A stretch of DNA of 64,000 bases from Haemophilus parainfluenzae (GCF_003252795.1 NZ_QEPQ01000002.1:402108-466107), one strand, 5' to 3'; counted from the stretch's first letter, positions 40,490 through 50,113 are shown. Program-made: numbers and translations. The notes: generated from the sequence alone by a model not told the origin.

Positions 40490-41530
40490 ATGAAAATGAA
40501 TAAAATTTCTCTCTCCATTTCAACCGCACTTTTAGCTGCAGGCTTCATGACATCATCAGCTGTTAATGCTCAAGGGCGTTTAGTGGTGTATTGTAGTGCG
40601 ACCAATATTCTTTGTGAAACGACAACAAAAGCCTTTGGCGAAAAATATGATGTGAAAACCTCATTTATTCGCAACGGTTCAGGCAGTACGTTTGCAAAAG
40701 TTGAAGCGGAAAAAAATAACCCACAAGCAGACGTTTGGTTTGGTGGTACATTCGACCCTCAAGCACAAGCAGCAGAGTTGGGTTTAATCGAACCTTATAA
40801 ATCTAAACACATTGATGAAATTGTTGAACGTTTCCGTGATCCAGCGAAAACCAAAGGACATTATGTATCCGCTATTTACATGGGTATCTTAGGTTTTGGT
40901 GTGAATACCGAGCGTTTAGCAAAATTAGGTATTAAAGAAGTACCAAAATGCTGGAAAGATTTAACCGATCCTCGCTTAAAAGGCGAAGTGCAAATTGCTG
41001 ACCCACAAAGTGCTGGTACAGCATACACTGCATTGGCTACTTTCGTTCAACTTTGGGGCGAAGAAAAAGCCTTTGATTTCTTAAAAGCGTTACATCCAAA
41101 CGTATCTCAATATACTAAATCAGGTGTCACTCCGTCTCGTAATGCAGCACGTGGTGAAACTGCGGTAGGTATCGGCTTCTTACACGATTACGCACTTGAA
41201 AAACGTCAAGGTGCGCCGTTGGAATTAGTGGTGCCTTGTGAAGGTACTGGTTACGAGTTAGGTGGCGTAAGTATCTTAAAAGGTGCGCGTAACATTGATA
41301 ACGCAAAATTATTCGTGGATTGGGCATTATCTAAAGAAGGTCAAGAGTTAGCGTGGAAACAAGGTGATTCTTTACAAATCTTAACCAACACCACAGCGGA
41401 ACAATCGCCAACTGCGTTTGATCCAAATAAACTTAACCTGATCAATTATGACTTTGAAAAATACGGTGCAACTGAACAACGCAAAGCCTTAATTGAAAAA
41501 TGGGTTCAAGACGTTAAATTAGCGAAATAA
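40490..41530 (+). CDS. afuA: AfuA-type sugar-phosphate/ferric binding protein, copy 1
   Basis: A 346-residue periplasmic binding protein with signal peptide (cleaved near VNAQG-RL) and GAGGAG before ATG 40490. The mature part begins RLVVYCSATNILCETTT and contains ADVWFGGTFDPQAQAAELGL, ADPQSAGTAYTAL, VVPCEGTGYELGGVS. It has four Cys at positions shared with the other two paralogues, suggesting two disulfides. AfuA of A. pleuropneumoniae binds glucose 6-phosphate and similar sugar phosphates. The original 'ferric' label is doubtful here because the promoter has a CRP site and no Fur box. First gene of afuA-afuA-afuB-afuC. Confidence 0.9.
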   Translation: MKMNKISLSISTALLAAGFMTSSAVNAQGRLVVYCSATNILCETTTKAFGEKYDVKTSFIRNGSGSTFAKVEAEKNNPQADVWFGGTFDPQAQAAELGLIEPYKSKHIDEIVERFRDPAKTKGHYVSAIYMGILGFGVNTERLAKLGIKEVPKCWKDLTDPRLKGEVQIADPQSAGTAYTALATFVQLWGEEKAFDFLKALHPNVSQYTKSGVTPSRNAARGETAVGIGFLHDYALEKRQGAPLELVVPCEGTGYELGGVSILKGARNIDNAKLFVDWALSKEGQELAWKQGDSLQILTNTTAEQSPTAFDPNKLNLINYDFEKYGATEQRKALIEKWVQDVKLAK

Positions 41531-41536
41531 TGTTTA

Positions 41537-41579
41537 AAGTGCGGTTGAAAAACATGAGATTTTTTGACCGCACTTTTAC
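41537..41579 (+). terminator. uptake-signal-pair hairpin after afuA1
   Basis: AAGTGCGGT (41537-41545) pairs with ACCGCACTT (41567-41575) around a 21-base loop, then TTTTACCATTTT. It is the first of two hairpins between the binding-protein copies. Confidence 0.8.
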
Positions 41580-41620
41580 CATTTTAGCCCCACTAGATAG
41601 ATTTTTACGTGGGTTTCTAC

Positions 41621-41649
41621 GATGAGCGTATTAGCTCATCTTATTTTAT
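41621..41649 (+). terminator. second hairpin between afuA1 and afuA2
   Basis: GATGAGC (41621-41627) pairs with GCTCATC (41634-41640), loop GTATTA, followed by TTATTTTATA. It looks like a weak terminator just before the afuA2 ribosome site. Confidence 0.65.
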
Positions 41650-41667
41650 AAACACAGGAGTGGACCA

Positions 41668-42705
41668 ATGAAAATGTCTAACGTTGCTTTAGCACTTTCT
41701 GGTGTTGTATTTGGTGGCGTGTTGCTAAGCTCTCACGCATCTGCTGCAGAAGGTCGTTTAGTGGTTTATTGTAGTGCACAAAATACGATGTGCGAGCAAG
41801 AAACCATGGCTTTTGAGAAAAAATACGGAATCAAAACTAGTTTTATCCGTGGTGGTACAGGCACAATTTTAGCCAAAATTGATGCTGAGAAAGACAACCC
41901 TCAAGGGGATGTGTGGTATGGCGGTACGCTTGATCCGCATTCTCAAGCGGGTGAAATGGGCTTACTTGAAGCGTATAAGTCACCAAATCTTGCACAAATT
42001 CCTGAACAGTTTAGAGACCCAGCTAAAATTAAAGGCAACTATTCCTCCGCGATTTATCTCGGTGTATTAGGCTTCGGTATTAACCCAGAACGTTTGAAAA
42101 AACTCAATTTGCCGACACCAAAATGTTGGAAAGATCTAACCGATCCTGCGTACCGTAATGAGATCCAAGCAGCTGATCCACAAAGTTCTGGAACAGGTTA
42201 TACACAATTAGCCACCTATATCCAACTTTGGGGCGAGGATGAAGCATTCAAATATCTCAAAGAACTCAATAAAAACGTTTCCCAATATACCAAATCCGGT
42301 AACACCGCAACCCGTAATACAGCGCGTGGTGAAACCGCAATCGGAATTGGTTTTTTACATGAATATTCTTTAGAGAAAGCAAAAGGCGCACCAGTTGAAT
42401 TAGTTGTTCCTTGCGAAGGTACAGGCTATGAAATTGGTGGCGTGAGCATTATTAAAGGTGCAAGAAACCTTGAAAATGCGAAATTATTTGTGGATTGGGC
42501 GTTATCAAAAGAAGCGCAAGAGTTAACCTGGAAAAAAGGGGAAGCGTATTCTATTTTAACCAATAGCACCGCTGAGCAATCGCCTTATGCGCTCGATTTT
42601 AAATCCATCAATTTAATTAATTATGATTTTGACAAATACGGCTCAAGTGATTTACGTAAACGTTTGATCACAAAATGGGTTGATGATGTTAAATTAGCAA
42701 AATAA
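41668..42705 (+). CDS. afuA: AfuA-type binding protein, copy 2
   Basis: A 345-residue paralogue of the gene just upstream, clearly a tandem duplication that has since diverged. Signal peptide ends near SHASAAEG-RL; the mature start is RLVVYCSAQNTMCEQET, followed by GDVWYGGTLDPHSQAGEMGLL, KDLTDPAYRNEIQAADPQSSGTGYTQL and VVPCEGTGYEIGGVSIIKGARN. All four Cys positions are kept. Since both copies look intact, they may bind different sugar phosphates for one permease. CAGGAG precedes ATG 41668. A strong terminator separates it from afuB. Confidence 0.9.
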   Translation: MKMSNVALALSGVVFGGVLLSSHASAAEGRLVVYCSAQNTMCEQETMAFEKKYGIKTSFIRGGTGTILAKIDAEKDNPQGDVWYGGTLDPHSQAGEMGLLEAYKSPNLAQIPEQFRDPAKIKGNYSSAIYLGVLGFGINPERLKKLNLPTPKCWKDLTDPAYRNEIQAADPQSSGTGYTQLATYIQLWGEDEAFKYLKELNKNVSQYTKSGNTATRNTARGETAIGIGFLHEYSLEKAKGAPVELVVPCEGTGYEIGGVSIIKGARNLENAKLFVDWALSKEAQELTWKKGEAYSILTNSTAEQSPYALDFKSINLINYDFDKYGSSDLRKRLITKWVDDVKLAK

Positions 42706-42717
42706 TGATGTATACAT

Positions 42718-42755
42718 AGCGAAATAATAGCTATTATATTATTTCGCTTTTTTTC
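42718..42755 (+). terminator. strong intrinsic terminator between afuA2 and afuB
   Basis: AGCGAAATAATA (42718-42729) pairs perfectly with TATTATTTCGCT (42737-42748) around a 7-base loop, followed by TTTTTTTC. It lies only 17 bases before the afuB start and should let just part of the transcription pass, so binding proteins would exceed the permease. Confidence 0.9.
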
Positions 42756-42771
42756 TTTTATGCGAGGTTGT

Positions 42772-44829
42772 ATGAACGCAAATAAACTTCCTATTATCCA
42801 ATCCGCTAACTTTTGGATAATTCTTGCAGTGATTGCATTTCTTCTTCTGCCTTCCCACGCTTTAGATTATGGCTTGTTTGAAAGCACAAGCGATGAATAC
42901 CTAGGTGCAATGGGGTGGTCTTCATTAAATATTACGGCATTATGGTTTTTACCGGTTCTTTTATACGGTTTGATGCCGCTTCTTAAATTACCGAAGGATA
43001 CACAAGCGAAAGCAGAGCTGTATCTTATTGCAGCAGCGACATTATTTATCTTTGTCAGTGCAACAATTTGTAAAGTCAGCATGGGTTATTCAGTGATTGT
43101 ATTAATCGCGAGTTTAACCGCATTGGCGACGTTTTCTTTCGCTAAATTGAAAGTGATGCAAGGGGATAAATTTATTATCGCCTCTTTACTTTGCATTATC
43201 TTATTAATTTTCTTCTTCATCGTTTACCCGACATTGGCGATCTTTGTCTCCATGTTCTATGACGGTGATACTTTTGCACCACAACAAGTAATGCGAATCC
43301 TAACTCAAAGCTATATTGTACGTGTTATTAGTAACTCGCTATTCTTATCAGGCTTTGTAGGCATTGTATCAACGATTTTCGGTTTGGCATTTGCGCTTTA
43401 TACCACCCGTATTGCACGTAGAACGGCATTCATTGGTAAGATTTTCTCTATTTTGCCAATTGTTACACCACCGTTTGTTGTGGGTTTAGGGGTAACATTG
43501 ATGCTTGGTCGTTCTGGTTATGTGACTGAGTTCTTAGCTTCAACATTTGGATTTGAGAACCACAACTGGTTATACGGTTTTAACGGGATTGCCATTGCGC
43601 AGATTCTTGCATTTGCACCGATTTCATTCATGATTTTAGATGGGGCATTAAAATCGGTTCACCCATCAATTGAAGAAGCGTCTTACACCTTACGTGCAAA
43701 TCGTTACCAAACTTTCTTCAATATCATCTTCCCATTACTACGTCCGGCATTGGCAAACTCATTCTTAATCGTGTTTATCCAATCCTTAGCGGACTTTAGT
43801 AACCCGTTAGTATTGGGCGGTAGCTTTGACGTCATCGCGACACAAATCTACTTCTATATTGCTGGCTCACAATTAGATTATGCTTCAGCAAGTACCTTAG
43901 GTTCGATGCTTTTAATCTTCTCATTGGCCGTATTTATCATCCAATATATTTGGATTGGTAACCGTTCTTATGTAACCGTTTCAGGTAAATCCTATCGCGG
44001 TGACGTGCAAGATTTACCAACCGGCTTGAAATATACCATCATCGGTATGCTTGGTTTCTGGGTGCTCTTTAACTTAGCGTTATACGGCAGTATTTTCTAT
44101 GGTAGTTTCACCGTAAACTGGGGTGTGGATTACACCTTAACCTTGAAAAACTATGCGATGTTATTCGGACAAGGCTTAAGCGATGGGGCATGGCCATCAT
44201 TGATTAATACCTTAATTTACGCAGGAATTGCCGCACCATTGACCGCACTTTTCGGTTTATTAATTGCGTATATCGTAGTGCGTAAAGATTTCCAAGGTAA
44301 AAAATCCCTTGAGTTCTTAACTATGCTTTGCTTCGCCGTACCAGGAACCGTTGCAGGGGTATCTTATATTTTAGCCTTTAACAATGCGCCACTTTACATT
44401 ACAGGTACCAGCATTATCGTGATCATTTCAATGGTGATGCGTGATTTACCAATCGGTATGCGTGCAGCCATTGCTGGTCTTGGTCAATTAGATAAATCAC
44501 TTGATGAAGCGTCTCTTTCTTTAAAAGGTAGCTCATGGAAAACCTTGTGGTTTATTGTTTTACCATTGTTAAAACCAGCGTTACTTTCTGCATTGGTCAC
44601 CAGCTTCGTTCGTGCGATGACTACCGTGAGTGCGATTATCTTCTTAGTCACCGCTGATACACGTGTGGCAACAGCCTATATTTTAAACCGTGTAGAAGAT
44701 GGTGAATATGGTGTTGCTATCGCATACGGTTCGATTTTAATCATCGTGATGATGGCCATTATTTTATTCTTTGACTGGATTGTGGGTGATACCCGAATTT
44801 CCCGTTCTAAAGCGAAAAAAATGAATTAA
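42772..44829 (+). CDS. afuB: AfuB-type fused ABC permease
   Basis: Membrane part of the Afu importer, 685 residues from ATG 42772 (GCGAGG is in place; ATG 42760 is closer to the hairpin and lacks a site). Two permease domains are fused, with EAA loops SIEEASYTLRANRYQTFFNII near residue 305 and SLDEASLSLKGSSWKTLWF near residue 580. About 14-16 hydrophobic helices are seen, with extra ones at the N-terminus before the first permease domain. This is the same fused design as HitB but longer, matching the AfuB branch of A. pleuropneumoniae. Confidence 0.9.
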   Translation: MNANKLPIIQSANFWIILAVIAFLLLPSHALDYGLFESTSDEYLGAMGWSSLNITALWFLPVLLYGLMPLLKLPKDTQAKAELYLIAAATLFIFVSATICKVSMGYSVIVLIASLTALATFSFAKLKVMQGDKFIIASLLCIILLIFFFIVYPTLAIFVSMFYDGDTFAPQQVMRILTQSYIVRVISNSLFLSGFVGIVSTIFGLAFALYTTRIARRTAFIGKIFSILPIVTPPFVVGLGVTLMLGRSGYVTEFLASTFGFENHNWLYGFNGIAIAQILAFAPISFMILDGALKSVHPSIEEASYTLRANRYQTFFNIIFPLLRPALANSFLIVFIQSLADFSNPLVLGGSFDVIATQIYFYIAGSQLDYASASTLGSMLLIFSLAVFIIQYIWIGNRSYVTVSGKSYRGDVQDLPTGLKYTIIGMLGFWVLFNLALYGSIFYGSFTVNWGVDYTLTLKNYAMLFGQGLSDGAWPSLINTLIYAGIAAPLTALFGLLIAYIVVRKDFQGKKSLEFLTMLCFAVPGTVAGVSYILAFNNAPLYITGTSIIVIISMVMRDLPIGMRAAIAGLGQLDKSLDEASLSLKGSSWKTLWFIVLPLLKPALLSALVTSFVRAMTTVSAIIFLVTADTRVATAYILNRVEDGEYGVAIAYGSILIIVMMAIILFFDWIVGDTRISRSKAKKMN

Positions 44830-44853
44830 CTCGTTAAGTTGTAGGTAAATATT

Positions 44854-45906
44854 ATGAGTAATAATGATTTCTTAGTATTAAAAAATATCACTAAATCTTT
44901 TGGTAAATCCACAGTCATTGATAATTTAGATTTAACCATTAAACGTGGCACTATGGTGACCTTATTAGGGCCATCTGGTTGTGGTAAAACCACTGTGTTA
45001 CGTTTGGTGGCAGGCTTAGAAAATCCAACTTCAGGTCAAATTTTTATCGATGGTGAAGATGTAACCAAATCGTCTATTCAAAATCGTGATATTTGTATCG
45101 TATTCCAATCTTACGCATTGTTCCCGCATATGAGTATCGGTGATAACGTAGGCTATGGTTTGCGTATGCAAGGCGTGGGTAAAGAAGAACGCGCTAAACG
45201 TGTAAAGGAAGCGTTAGAGTTGGTTGACTTAGCGGGTTTCGAAGATCGTTTCGTGGATCAAATTTCAGGTGGTCAACAACAACGTGTGGCATTAGCACGT
45301 GCGTTAGTATTAAAACCAAAAGTATTACTTTTTGATGAACCATTAAGTAACTTGGATGCAAACTTACGTCGTTCTATGCGTGAAAAAATCCGTGAATTAC
45401 AACAAAGTTTAGGTATTACCTCACTTTATGTGACTCATGACCAAACTGAAGCATTTGCGGTATCCGATGAAGTTATCGTCATGAATAAAGGTAAAATCAT
45501 GCAAAAAGCACCTGCAAAAGAGCTTTATTTGCGTCCAAACTCTTTATTCCTAGCAAACTTCATGGGCGAATCGAGTATCTTTGAAGCTAAATTGGAAAAT
45601 AACACTATTGATGTTAATGGTTACAAATTACCATTAAGTAATGCCGCGCAATTTAATTTACCAGATGGCGAATGCTTAGTGGGCGTGCGTCCTGAAGCGA
45701 TTTATTTAAAAGCCGAAGGTGAAGCTGCACAACACTGTGAAATCAAGAGTGCAGTCTATATGGGTAACCACTGGGAAGTGGTGGCAATTTGGGCAGGCAA
45801 AGAATTGCTCATTAACACCAAACCAGAAGACTTCAATGCTGATCTCAAACAAGCTTATGTGAACTTCTCTGAACAAGGTATTTTCTTGTTGAAGAAAGAG
45901 AAATAA
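44854..45906 (+). CDS. afuC: AfuC-type ABC transporter ATPase
   Basis: ATPase of the Afu importer, 350 residues. Walker [10 protein letters not shown] near residue 38, signature [16 protein letters not shown], Walker [19 protein letters not shown]-loop [12 protein letters not shown]-terminal regulatory OB-type domain (about 245-350) contains GVRPEAIYL. It differs from HitC in Walker B (LSNLD against FSALD), placing it with the sugar/polyamine-type ATPases. It follows afuB by 24 bases and ends the operon. Confidence 0.92.
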   Translation: MSNNDFLVLKNITKSFGKSTVIDNLDLTIKRGTMVTLLGPSGCGKTTVLRLVAGLENPTSGQIFIDGEDVTKSSIQNRDICIVFQSYALFPHMSIGDNVGYGLRMQGVGKEERAKRVKEALELVDLAGFEDRFVDQISGGQQQRVALARALVLKPKVLLFDEPLSNLDANLRRSMREKIRELQQSLGITSLYVTHDQTEAFAVSDEVIVMNKGKIMQKAPAKELYLRPNSLFLANFMGESSIFEAKLENNTIDVNGYKLPLSNAAQFNLPDGECLVGVRPEAIYLKAEGEAAQHCEIKSAVYMGNHWEVVAIWAGKELLINTKPEDFNADLKQAYVNFSEQGIFLLKKEK

Positions 45907-45918
45907 TATCAATTTAAG

Positions 45919-45943
45919 GGCGTATGGAAGCATACGCCTTTTC
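45919..45943 (+). terminator. intrinsic terminator after afuC
   Basis: GGCGTATG (45919-45926) pairs with CATACGCC (45931-45938), loop GAAG, followed by TTTTC. End of the afu operon. Confidence 0.92.
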
Positions 45944-45984
45944 TTTTAAAATCCTTTCAAAATTGACCGCACTTTTCCGCTCAT

Positions 45985-46012
45985 TTTACTTTATCTAACA
46001 GAGCTGTATAAT
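45985..46012 (+). promoter_or_regulatory. promoter for the Gcr-family gene
   Basis: TTTACT (45985-45990), a 16-base spacer and TATAAT (46007-46012). An uptake signal copy lies just upstream at 45966. Confidence 0.6.
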
Positions 46013-46052
46013 GTCTCGCTTTTGAATATAAACGATAGAAGGGGGAAAGCTC

Positions 46053-48008
46053 ATGATTAAAACCGATACCTTACCGCAATTTTTGCGTAATAAAGTCGAG
46101 GAAAACGATGCCTTTGGTCTTGTGGAAGGGCTGTGTCAATTATTACGTAGTAGCCCTACAGAAAAAATTTCTCCAACCTTGCATTTGTTTAAGTTTATCT
46201 TAAAGAACGATAAAGAATTAGGCTGTTCTGTTTCGAAATTATTATGTGATTGGTTATGTGGTTTACGTCTTTACCCATTGTTTATTAGTAGTGGTATTCT
46301 TACGCGTGGTGGTTTTGGGCAAGAAATGAAAACGCGTATTTATGAGCGTTTTAACCCGTCTTTTAAAGATATTAATGATTTACGTGATATTTTTTATTTA
46401 TTGTTCAGTGATAAAAATGATGCACGTTGGATTGATGCCGTTCCCTTAAAAACGTGGCGAGGCGTATTTGGTGTTTTAACCCGTTATACAGAACAAAAAG
46501 ATCGCGAACGGTTAAAAAATCATATTGAAAGTGAAGGGCTATTTGCCATTGAAATGCTTTCAATTTGGATTGCAGCTGAAGATATGGATCCTGAGCTGAT
46601 GCGAATGGAGCCCTCTCTGTTGAATGCGGATTCACCTTTTGTGGCATTGCATCATGAAGTGGTTGATTGGGTAGAGGCGCGTCGCCAATCAAAGGTTTTT
46701 GATGATAGCCATTTACAGGTAATGTTTGATCAATGTAAGGCATTGATTATTGGCTTACAGAAACGTGGGGCGGTAGTGGGATCATCCTTAAATACGGCAT
46801 ATTTATTGGAACGTCTTTCCCAGACTTTAGAACGATTAGAAACCTTGATGGCGATTTTTGTTTCAAATCGCTATTTACCGCGTCGAATCTTATTATTAAC
46901 CGGTTGTTTTGCTCGTGCAGCAGCAGAACGACATAGTATTTCGCGTCTATGGAAACAAAGCTCAGGATTGATGGCTCGTAGTGTTACGCAGAATGCCGGC
47001 GATCATGGTGAGCATTACATTACTCGAGATAAAAAAGAGTATTGGGCAATGTTTTATTCTGCAGCTGGTGGTGGTGTATTAATTGCACTGATGGCGTTAT
47101 TTAAAACCTATCTAGGTAGCATCATTGATGACAAAGTCTGGAAAGGGATTGCCGAAGGCTTAAATTACGGCTTAGGTTTCATGGTGATCTTTATGTTGCA
47201 TTTCACAGTTGCAACTAAACAGCCAGCCATGACAGCCGCTCGCTTTGCTGAGGCTGTTGAGAAAACGCCTCAAGGTAAAACCGTCAATGTGAAATTAGCC
47301 CAATTATTAGTGGATGTATTTCGTTCTCAAAGTATTGCTGTGCTAGGTAATGTGCTCATTGCGATGGGCTTAGCCGCATTGATTGCGTTTGGTTACCAAT
47401 ATAAAACGGGTGAGCCATTGATGAATGCCGATCAAATCGCGTATCAGTTGCATAGCATTGATCCTTTCGCAGGAACCTTATGGTTTGCAGCCATTGCAGG
47501 TGTATGGTTATTTTGCTCAGGGATTATTTCGGGCTATTTTGATAACCGCAGCAATTATTTGAATATGCGCATGCGTTTAGCCCAACATCCGTTATTGAAA
47601 AAATTAATGTCTGAGAAGACTCGCGTGAAATTTGCTAATTATATGCATGAGAATTATGGTTCGCTTATCGGTAACCTTTGCTTTGGTATGTTGCTTGGGA
47701 TTACCGGTGTGGTGGGGTACTTAACGCATCTTCCGTTAGATATTCGTCATGTGGCATTTTCATCTGCAAATGTGGGTTATATTGCAGTGAGCGGACAATT
47801 CACCTATTCATTACTTTTACAATGTATTGGTTTTGTATTGTTGATTGGTTTAGTGAATTTAATTGTCAGTTTTTCATTAACGCTTTGGGTTGCATTGCGT
47901 TCTTTGAATGCGGAAATTGATAGCTGGTGGCCAATTTGGCATGAAGTTTGTCAAATTGTGAAAAAACGTCCATTAAGTTTATTTCTTCCCGTTCAATTAG
48001 ATAAATAA
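46053..48008 (+). CDS. integral membrane protein of the Gcr 'site-specific recombinase' family
   Basis: A 651-residue protein that I place in the family named after neisserial Gcr ('site-specific recombinase', SpecificRecomb domain) from its overall shape and the segments KKEYWAMFYSAAGGGVLIALMALFK and LHFTVATKQPAMTAARFAE. The first about 320 residues are soluble and helical; the rest holds at least six hydrophobic helices, which is unusual for a recombinase. No Ser or Tyr recombinase catalytic motif is visible to me. Its true role is therefore open; a membrane function is more likely. GGGGGAAAGC precedes ATG 46053. It has its own promoter and terminator. Confidence 0.75.
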   Translation: MIKTDTLPQFLRNKVEENDAFGLVEGLCQLLRSSPTEKISPTLHLFKFILKNDKELGCSVSKLLCDWLCGLRLYPLFISSGILTRGGFGQEMKTRIYERFNPSFKDINDLRDIFYLLFSDKNDARWIDAVPLKTWRGVFGVLTRYTEQKDRERLKNHIESEGLFAIEMLSIWIAAEDMDPELMRMEPSLLNADSPFVALHHEVVDWVEARRQSKVFDDSHLQVMFDQCKALIIGLQKRGAVVGSSLNTAYLLERLSQTLERLETLMAIFVSNRYLPRRILLLTGCFARAAAERHSISRLWKQSSGLMARSVTQNAGDHGEHYITRDKKEYWAMFYSAAGGGVLIALMALFKTYLGSIIDDKVWKGIAEGLNYGLGFMVIFMLHFTVATKQPAMTAARFAEAVEKTPQGKTVNVKLAQLLVDVFRSQSIAVLGNVLIAMGLAALIAFGYQYKTGEPLMNADQIAYQLHSIDPFAGTLWFAAIAGVWLFCSGIISGYFDNRSNYLNMRMRLAQHPLLKKLMSEKTRVKFANYMHENYGSLIGNLCFGMLLGITGVVGYLTHLPLDIRHVAFSSANVGYIAVSGQFTYSLLLQCIGFVLLIGLVNLIVSFSLTLWVALRSLNAEIDSWWPIWHEVCQIVKKRPLSLFLPVQLDK

Positions 48009-48012
48009 TCAT

Positions 48013-48058
48013 TCTAAGTGCGGTCAAAAATATCAACGTTTTTGACCGCACTTTCTTT
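48013..48058 (+). terminator. uptake-signal-pair terminator after the Gcr-family gene
   Basis: AAGTGCGGT (48016-48024) and ACCGCACTT (48045-48053) form a 15-pair stem (extended by CAAAAA/TTTTTG) around a short loop, followed by TCTTTTC. Confidence 0.88.
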
Positions 48059-48122
48059 TCGACAAATTTAATTTGCGTTATCATGTTGCTCATCTAATGC
48101 GATAACTTTATGAATTATTCTA

Positions 48123-49052
48123 ATGAAACCCACATTTCTTGAACTTCGTCACCTAAGAACCTTGCTTGCGTTAAAGGAAACGGGCAGCGTTTCAATGGCG
48201 GCAAAACGTGTTTATTTAACACAATCGGCACTTTCTCACCAAATTAAGTTAATGGAAGAACAATTCGGTTTACCTCTTTTTGAGCGTAAAAGTAATCCGT
48301 TGCGTTTTACCGCAGCTGGAGATCGTTTGATTCGTCTTGCCAATGAAATTCTTCCGAAAGTGGTAGATGCAGAACGTGAGCTCGCACGCGTAAAACACGG
48401 TGATGCAGGACAGTTAAGAATTGCAGTAGAGTGTCATACCTGCTTCGACTGGTTAATGCCGGCAATGGATGAATTTCGTCAACATTGGAGTTTGGTAGAA
48501 TTGGATATTGTGTCTGGTTTCCACACGGATCCGGTTGGATTGTTATTATCTCATCGTGCAGATTGGGCGATTGTGTCTGAGGTTGAACAAAATGATGATG
48601 TTTTGTTTAAGCCGTTATTTTCTTATGAAATGGTGGGAATCTGTTCTAAAGATCATCCATTAGCCAATAAAGAGGTTTGGCAGGCGGAAGATTTTGCAGA
48701 GGAAACTTGGGTAACCTATCCCGTGCCTGATGATATGTTAGACTTATATCGTCAAGTGTTGAAACCGAAGGGCATTAATCCGCCACGTCGTACAACAGAG
48801 CTAACGATCGCCTTGATCCAGTTAGTGGCGAGTCGTCGTGGCATTGCTACCGTACCTTATTGGGCGGCATTACCTTATTTAGAAAAAGGGTATGTGGTGG
48901 CGCGTAAAATTACAGAAGAAGGGTTGTACAGTAACCTCTATGCCGCGATTCGTAAAGAAGATGCTAATTTAGCTTATATCGAAGATTTCCATCAAACAGT
49001 AAAAGCACAAAGTTTTTCGACCTTACCTGGTTTGTCTGTTTTAGAGTTGTAG
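48123..49052 (+). CDS. metR: LysR-family regulator MetR
   Basis: Homocysteine-responsive activator of methionine genes. The 309 residues show the LysR helix-turn-helix LRHLRTLLALKETGSVSMAAKRVYLTQSALSHQI (residues 8-42) and MetR features such as HWSLVELDIVSGFHTDPVGLLL and SRRGIATVPYWA. The assignment fits its length and overall sequence and agrees with metR next to azlCD that I recall in H. influenzae. No metE lies nearby. Its stop lies 9 bases before the azlC start, so it may be co-transcribed with azlCD. Confidence 0.85.
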   Translation: MKPTFLELRHLRTLLALKETGSVSMAAKRVYLTQSALSHQIKLMEEQFGLPLFERKSNPLRFTAAGDRLIRLANEILPKVVDAERELARVKHGDAGQLRIAVECHTCFDWLMPAMDEFRQHWSLVELDIVSGFHTDPVGLLLSHRADWAIVSEVEQNDDVLFKPLFSYEMVGICSKDHPLANKEVWQAEDFAEETWVTYPVPDDMLDLYRQVLKPKGINPPRRTTELTIALIQLVASRRGIATVPYWAALPYLEKGYVVARKITEEGLYSNLYAAIRKEDANLAYIEDFHQTVKAQSFSTLPGLSVLEL

Positions 49053-49061
49053 TAGGTCAAT

Positions 49062-49787
49062 ATGTCAGAAGTCGTGACAGAAAATCCCATCAAAGCCGCG
49101 GCAAAAGCGGCATTTCCTTACAGTATGCCAATGCTTGCCGGCTTTTTATTTTTAGGCATTGCATACGGCATTTACATGAAAGCACTTGGATTCGGTGTTT
49201 GGTTCCCCGTTGCAATGGCTGCACTCATTTATGCGGGCTCAGTGGAATTTATTGCCGCTGCCGCCTTAGTTATGCCTTTTTCGCCTTTAAGTGTTGCGTT
49301 GGTTACGCTGATGGTAAGTGGTCGTCAGATTTTTTATGCCATTTCCATGCTAGAAAAATATGGTGCTCAAATTGGGAAAAAACGTTGGTATTTAATTAGT
49401 ACTCTAGTAGATGAAAGTTTTTCCCTGAACTATATGGCGAAAATCCCCGATCATTTAGATAAAGGCTGGTACATGTTCTTTGTTAGTCTTTATCTGCACG
49501 TTTATTGGGTCGTCGGTGCGGGATTAGGTAATCTATTTGGTTCAATCATTCCTTTTGATTTAAAAGGGGTAGAGTTTGGTATGACAGCGCTTTTCCTGGT
49601 GATTTTTGCTGAAAACTGGCTCAAAGAGAAGTCTCATGAAAGCTCATTATTAGGTTTAGGTGTGGCTTTTGCATCGCTGTTAATTGTTGGGAAAGAGCAT
49701 TTTTTAGTGCCAACACTCATTAGTATTTGGATTCTGTTAACCGTAAGACGACCTAAACTTTCATCTAAATTGGAGGCACTAAAATGA
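49062..49787 (+). CDS. azlC: AzlC-family branched-chain amino acid exporter, large subunit
   Basis: The 241 residues contain the AzlC signatures AAFPYSMPMLAGFLFLGIAYG near residue 16 and AALIYAGSVEFIAA near residue 55, with about five to six membrane helices. AzlC with AzlD (YgaZ/YgaH in E. coli) exports valine and related compounds, and methionine in some species; proximity to metR makes methionine export plausible. The stop overlaps the azlD start (ATGA). Confidence 0.9.
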   Translation: MSEVVTENPIKAAAKAAFPYSMPMLAGFLFLGIAYGIYMKALGFGVWFPVAMAALIYAGSVEFIAAAALVMPFSPLSVALVTLMVSGRQIFYAISMLEKYGAQIGKKRWYLISTLVDESFSLNYMAKIPDHLDKGWYMFFVSLYLHVYWVVGAGLGNLFGSIIPFDLKGVEFGMTALFLVIFAENWLKEKSHESSLLGLGVAFASLLIVGKEHFLVPTLISIWILLTVRRPKLSSKLEALK

Positions 49788-50113
49788 CATTGATGGAACA
49801 AATTATCACCATTGCGATTTGTATTCTGTGCGTGCAATTTACTCGATTATTGCCATTCTGGATTTTTCCCGCCAATCGCCCGATTCCAGACTATATTCGT
49901 TATCTTGGCAAAGTATTGCCTGCGGCGATGTTTGGGATGTTAGTGGTGTATTGCTATAAAAATGTGGATGTATTGAGTGGTTATCACGGCTTACCCGATT
50001 TCATTGCGGGTGCGTTGGTATTGGGGTTACATTTCTGGAAAAAGAATATGTTTCTTTCTATCTCGGCAGGCACAATTTTTTATATGTTTTTAGTGCAAAA
50101 AGTCTTTATCTAA
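49784..50113 (+). CDS. azlD: AzlD-family exporter, small subunit
   Basis: A 109-residue protein with about four hydrophobic segments, starting MTLMEQIITIAICILCVQF, followed by TRLLPFWIFPANRPIPDYIRYLGKVLPAAMFGMLVVY, the conserved AzlD core. GGAGGC is at correct spacing from ATG 49784, which overlaps the azlC stop codon, so the two are translationally coupled. Confidence 0.9.
   Translation: MTLMEQIITIAICILCVQFTRLLPFWIFPANRPIPDYIRYLGKVLPAAMFGMLVVYCYKNVDVLSGYHGLPDFIAGALVLGLHFWKKNMFLSISAGTIFYMFLVQKVFI

Noticed and set aside
42760..42771. ATG 42760 as the afuB start
   Set aside because: It sits at the end of the terminator with no ribosome site; ATG 42772 has GCGAGG at suitable distance.
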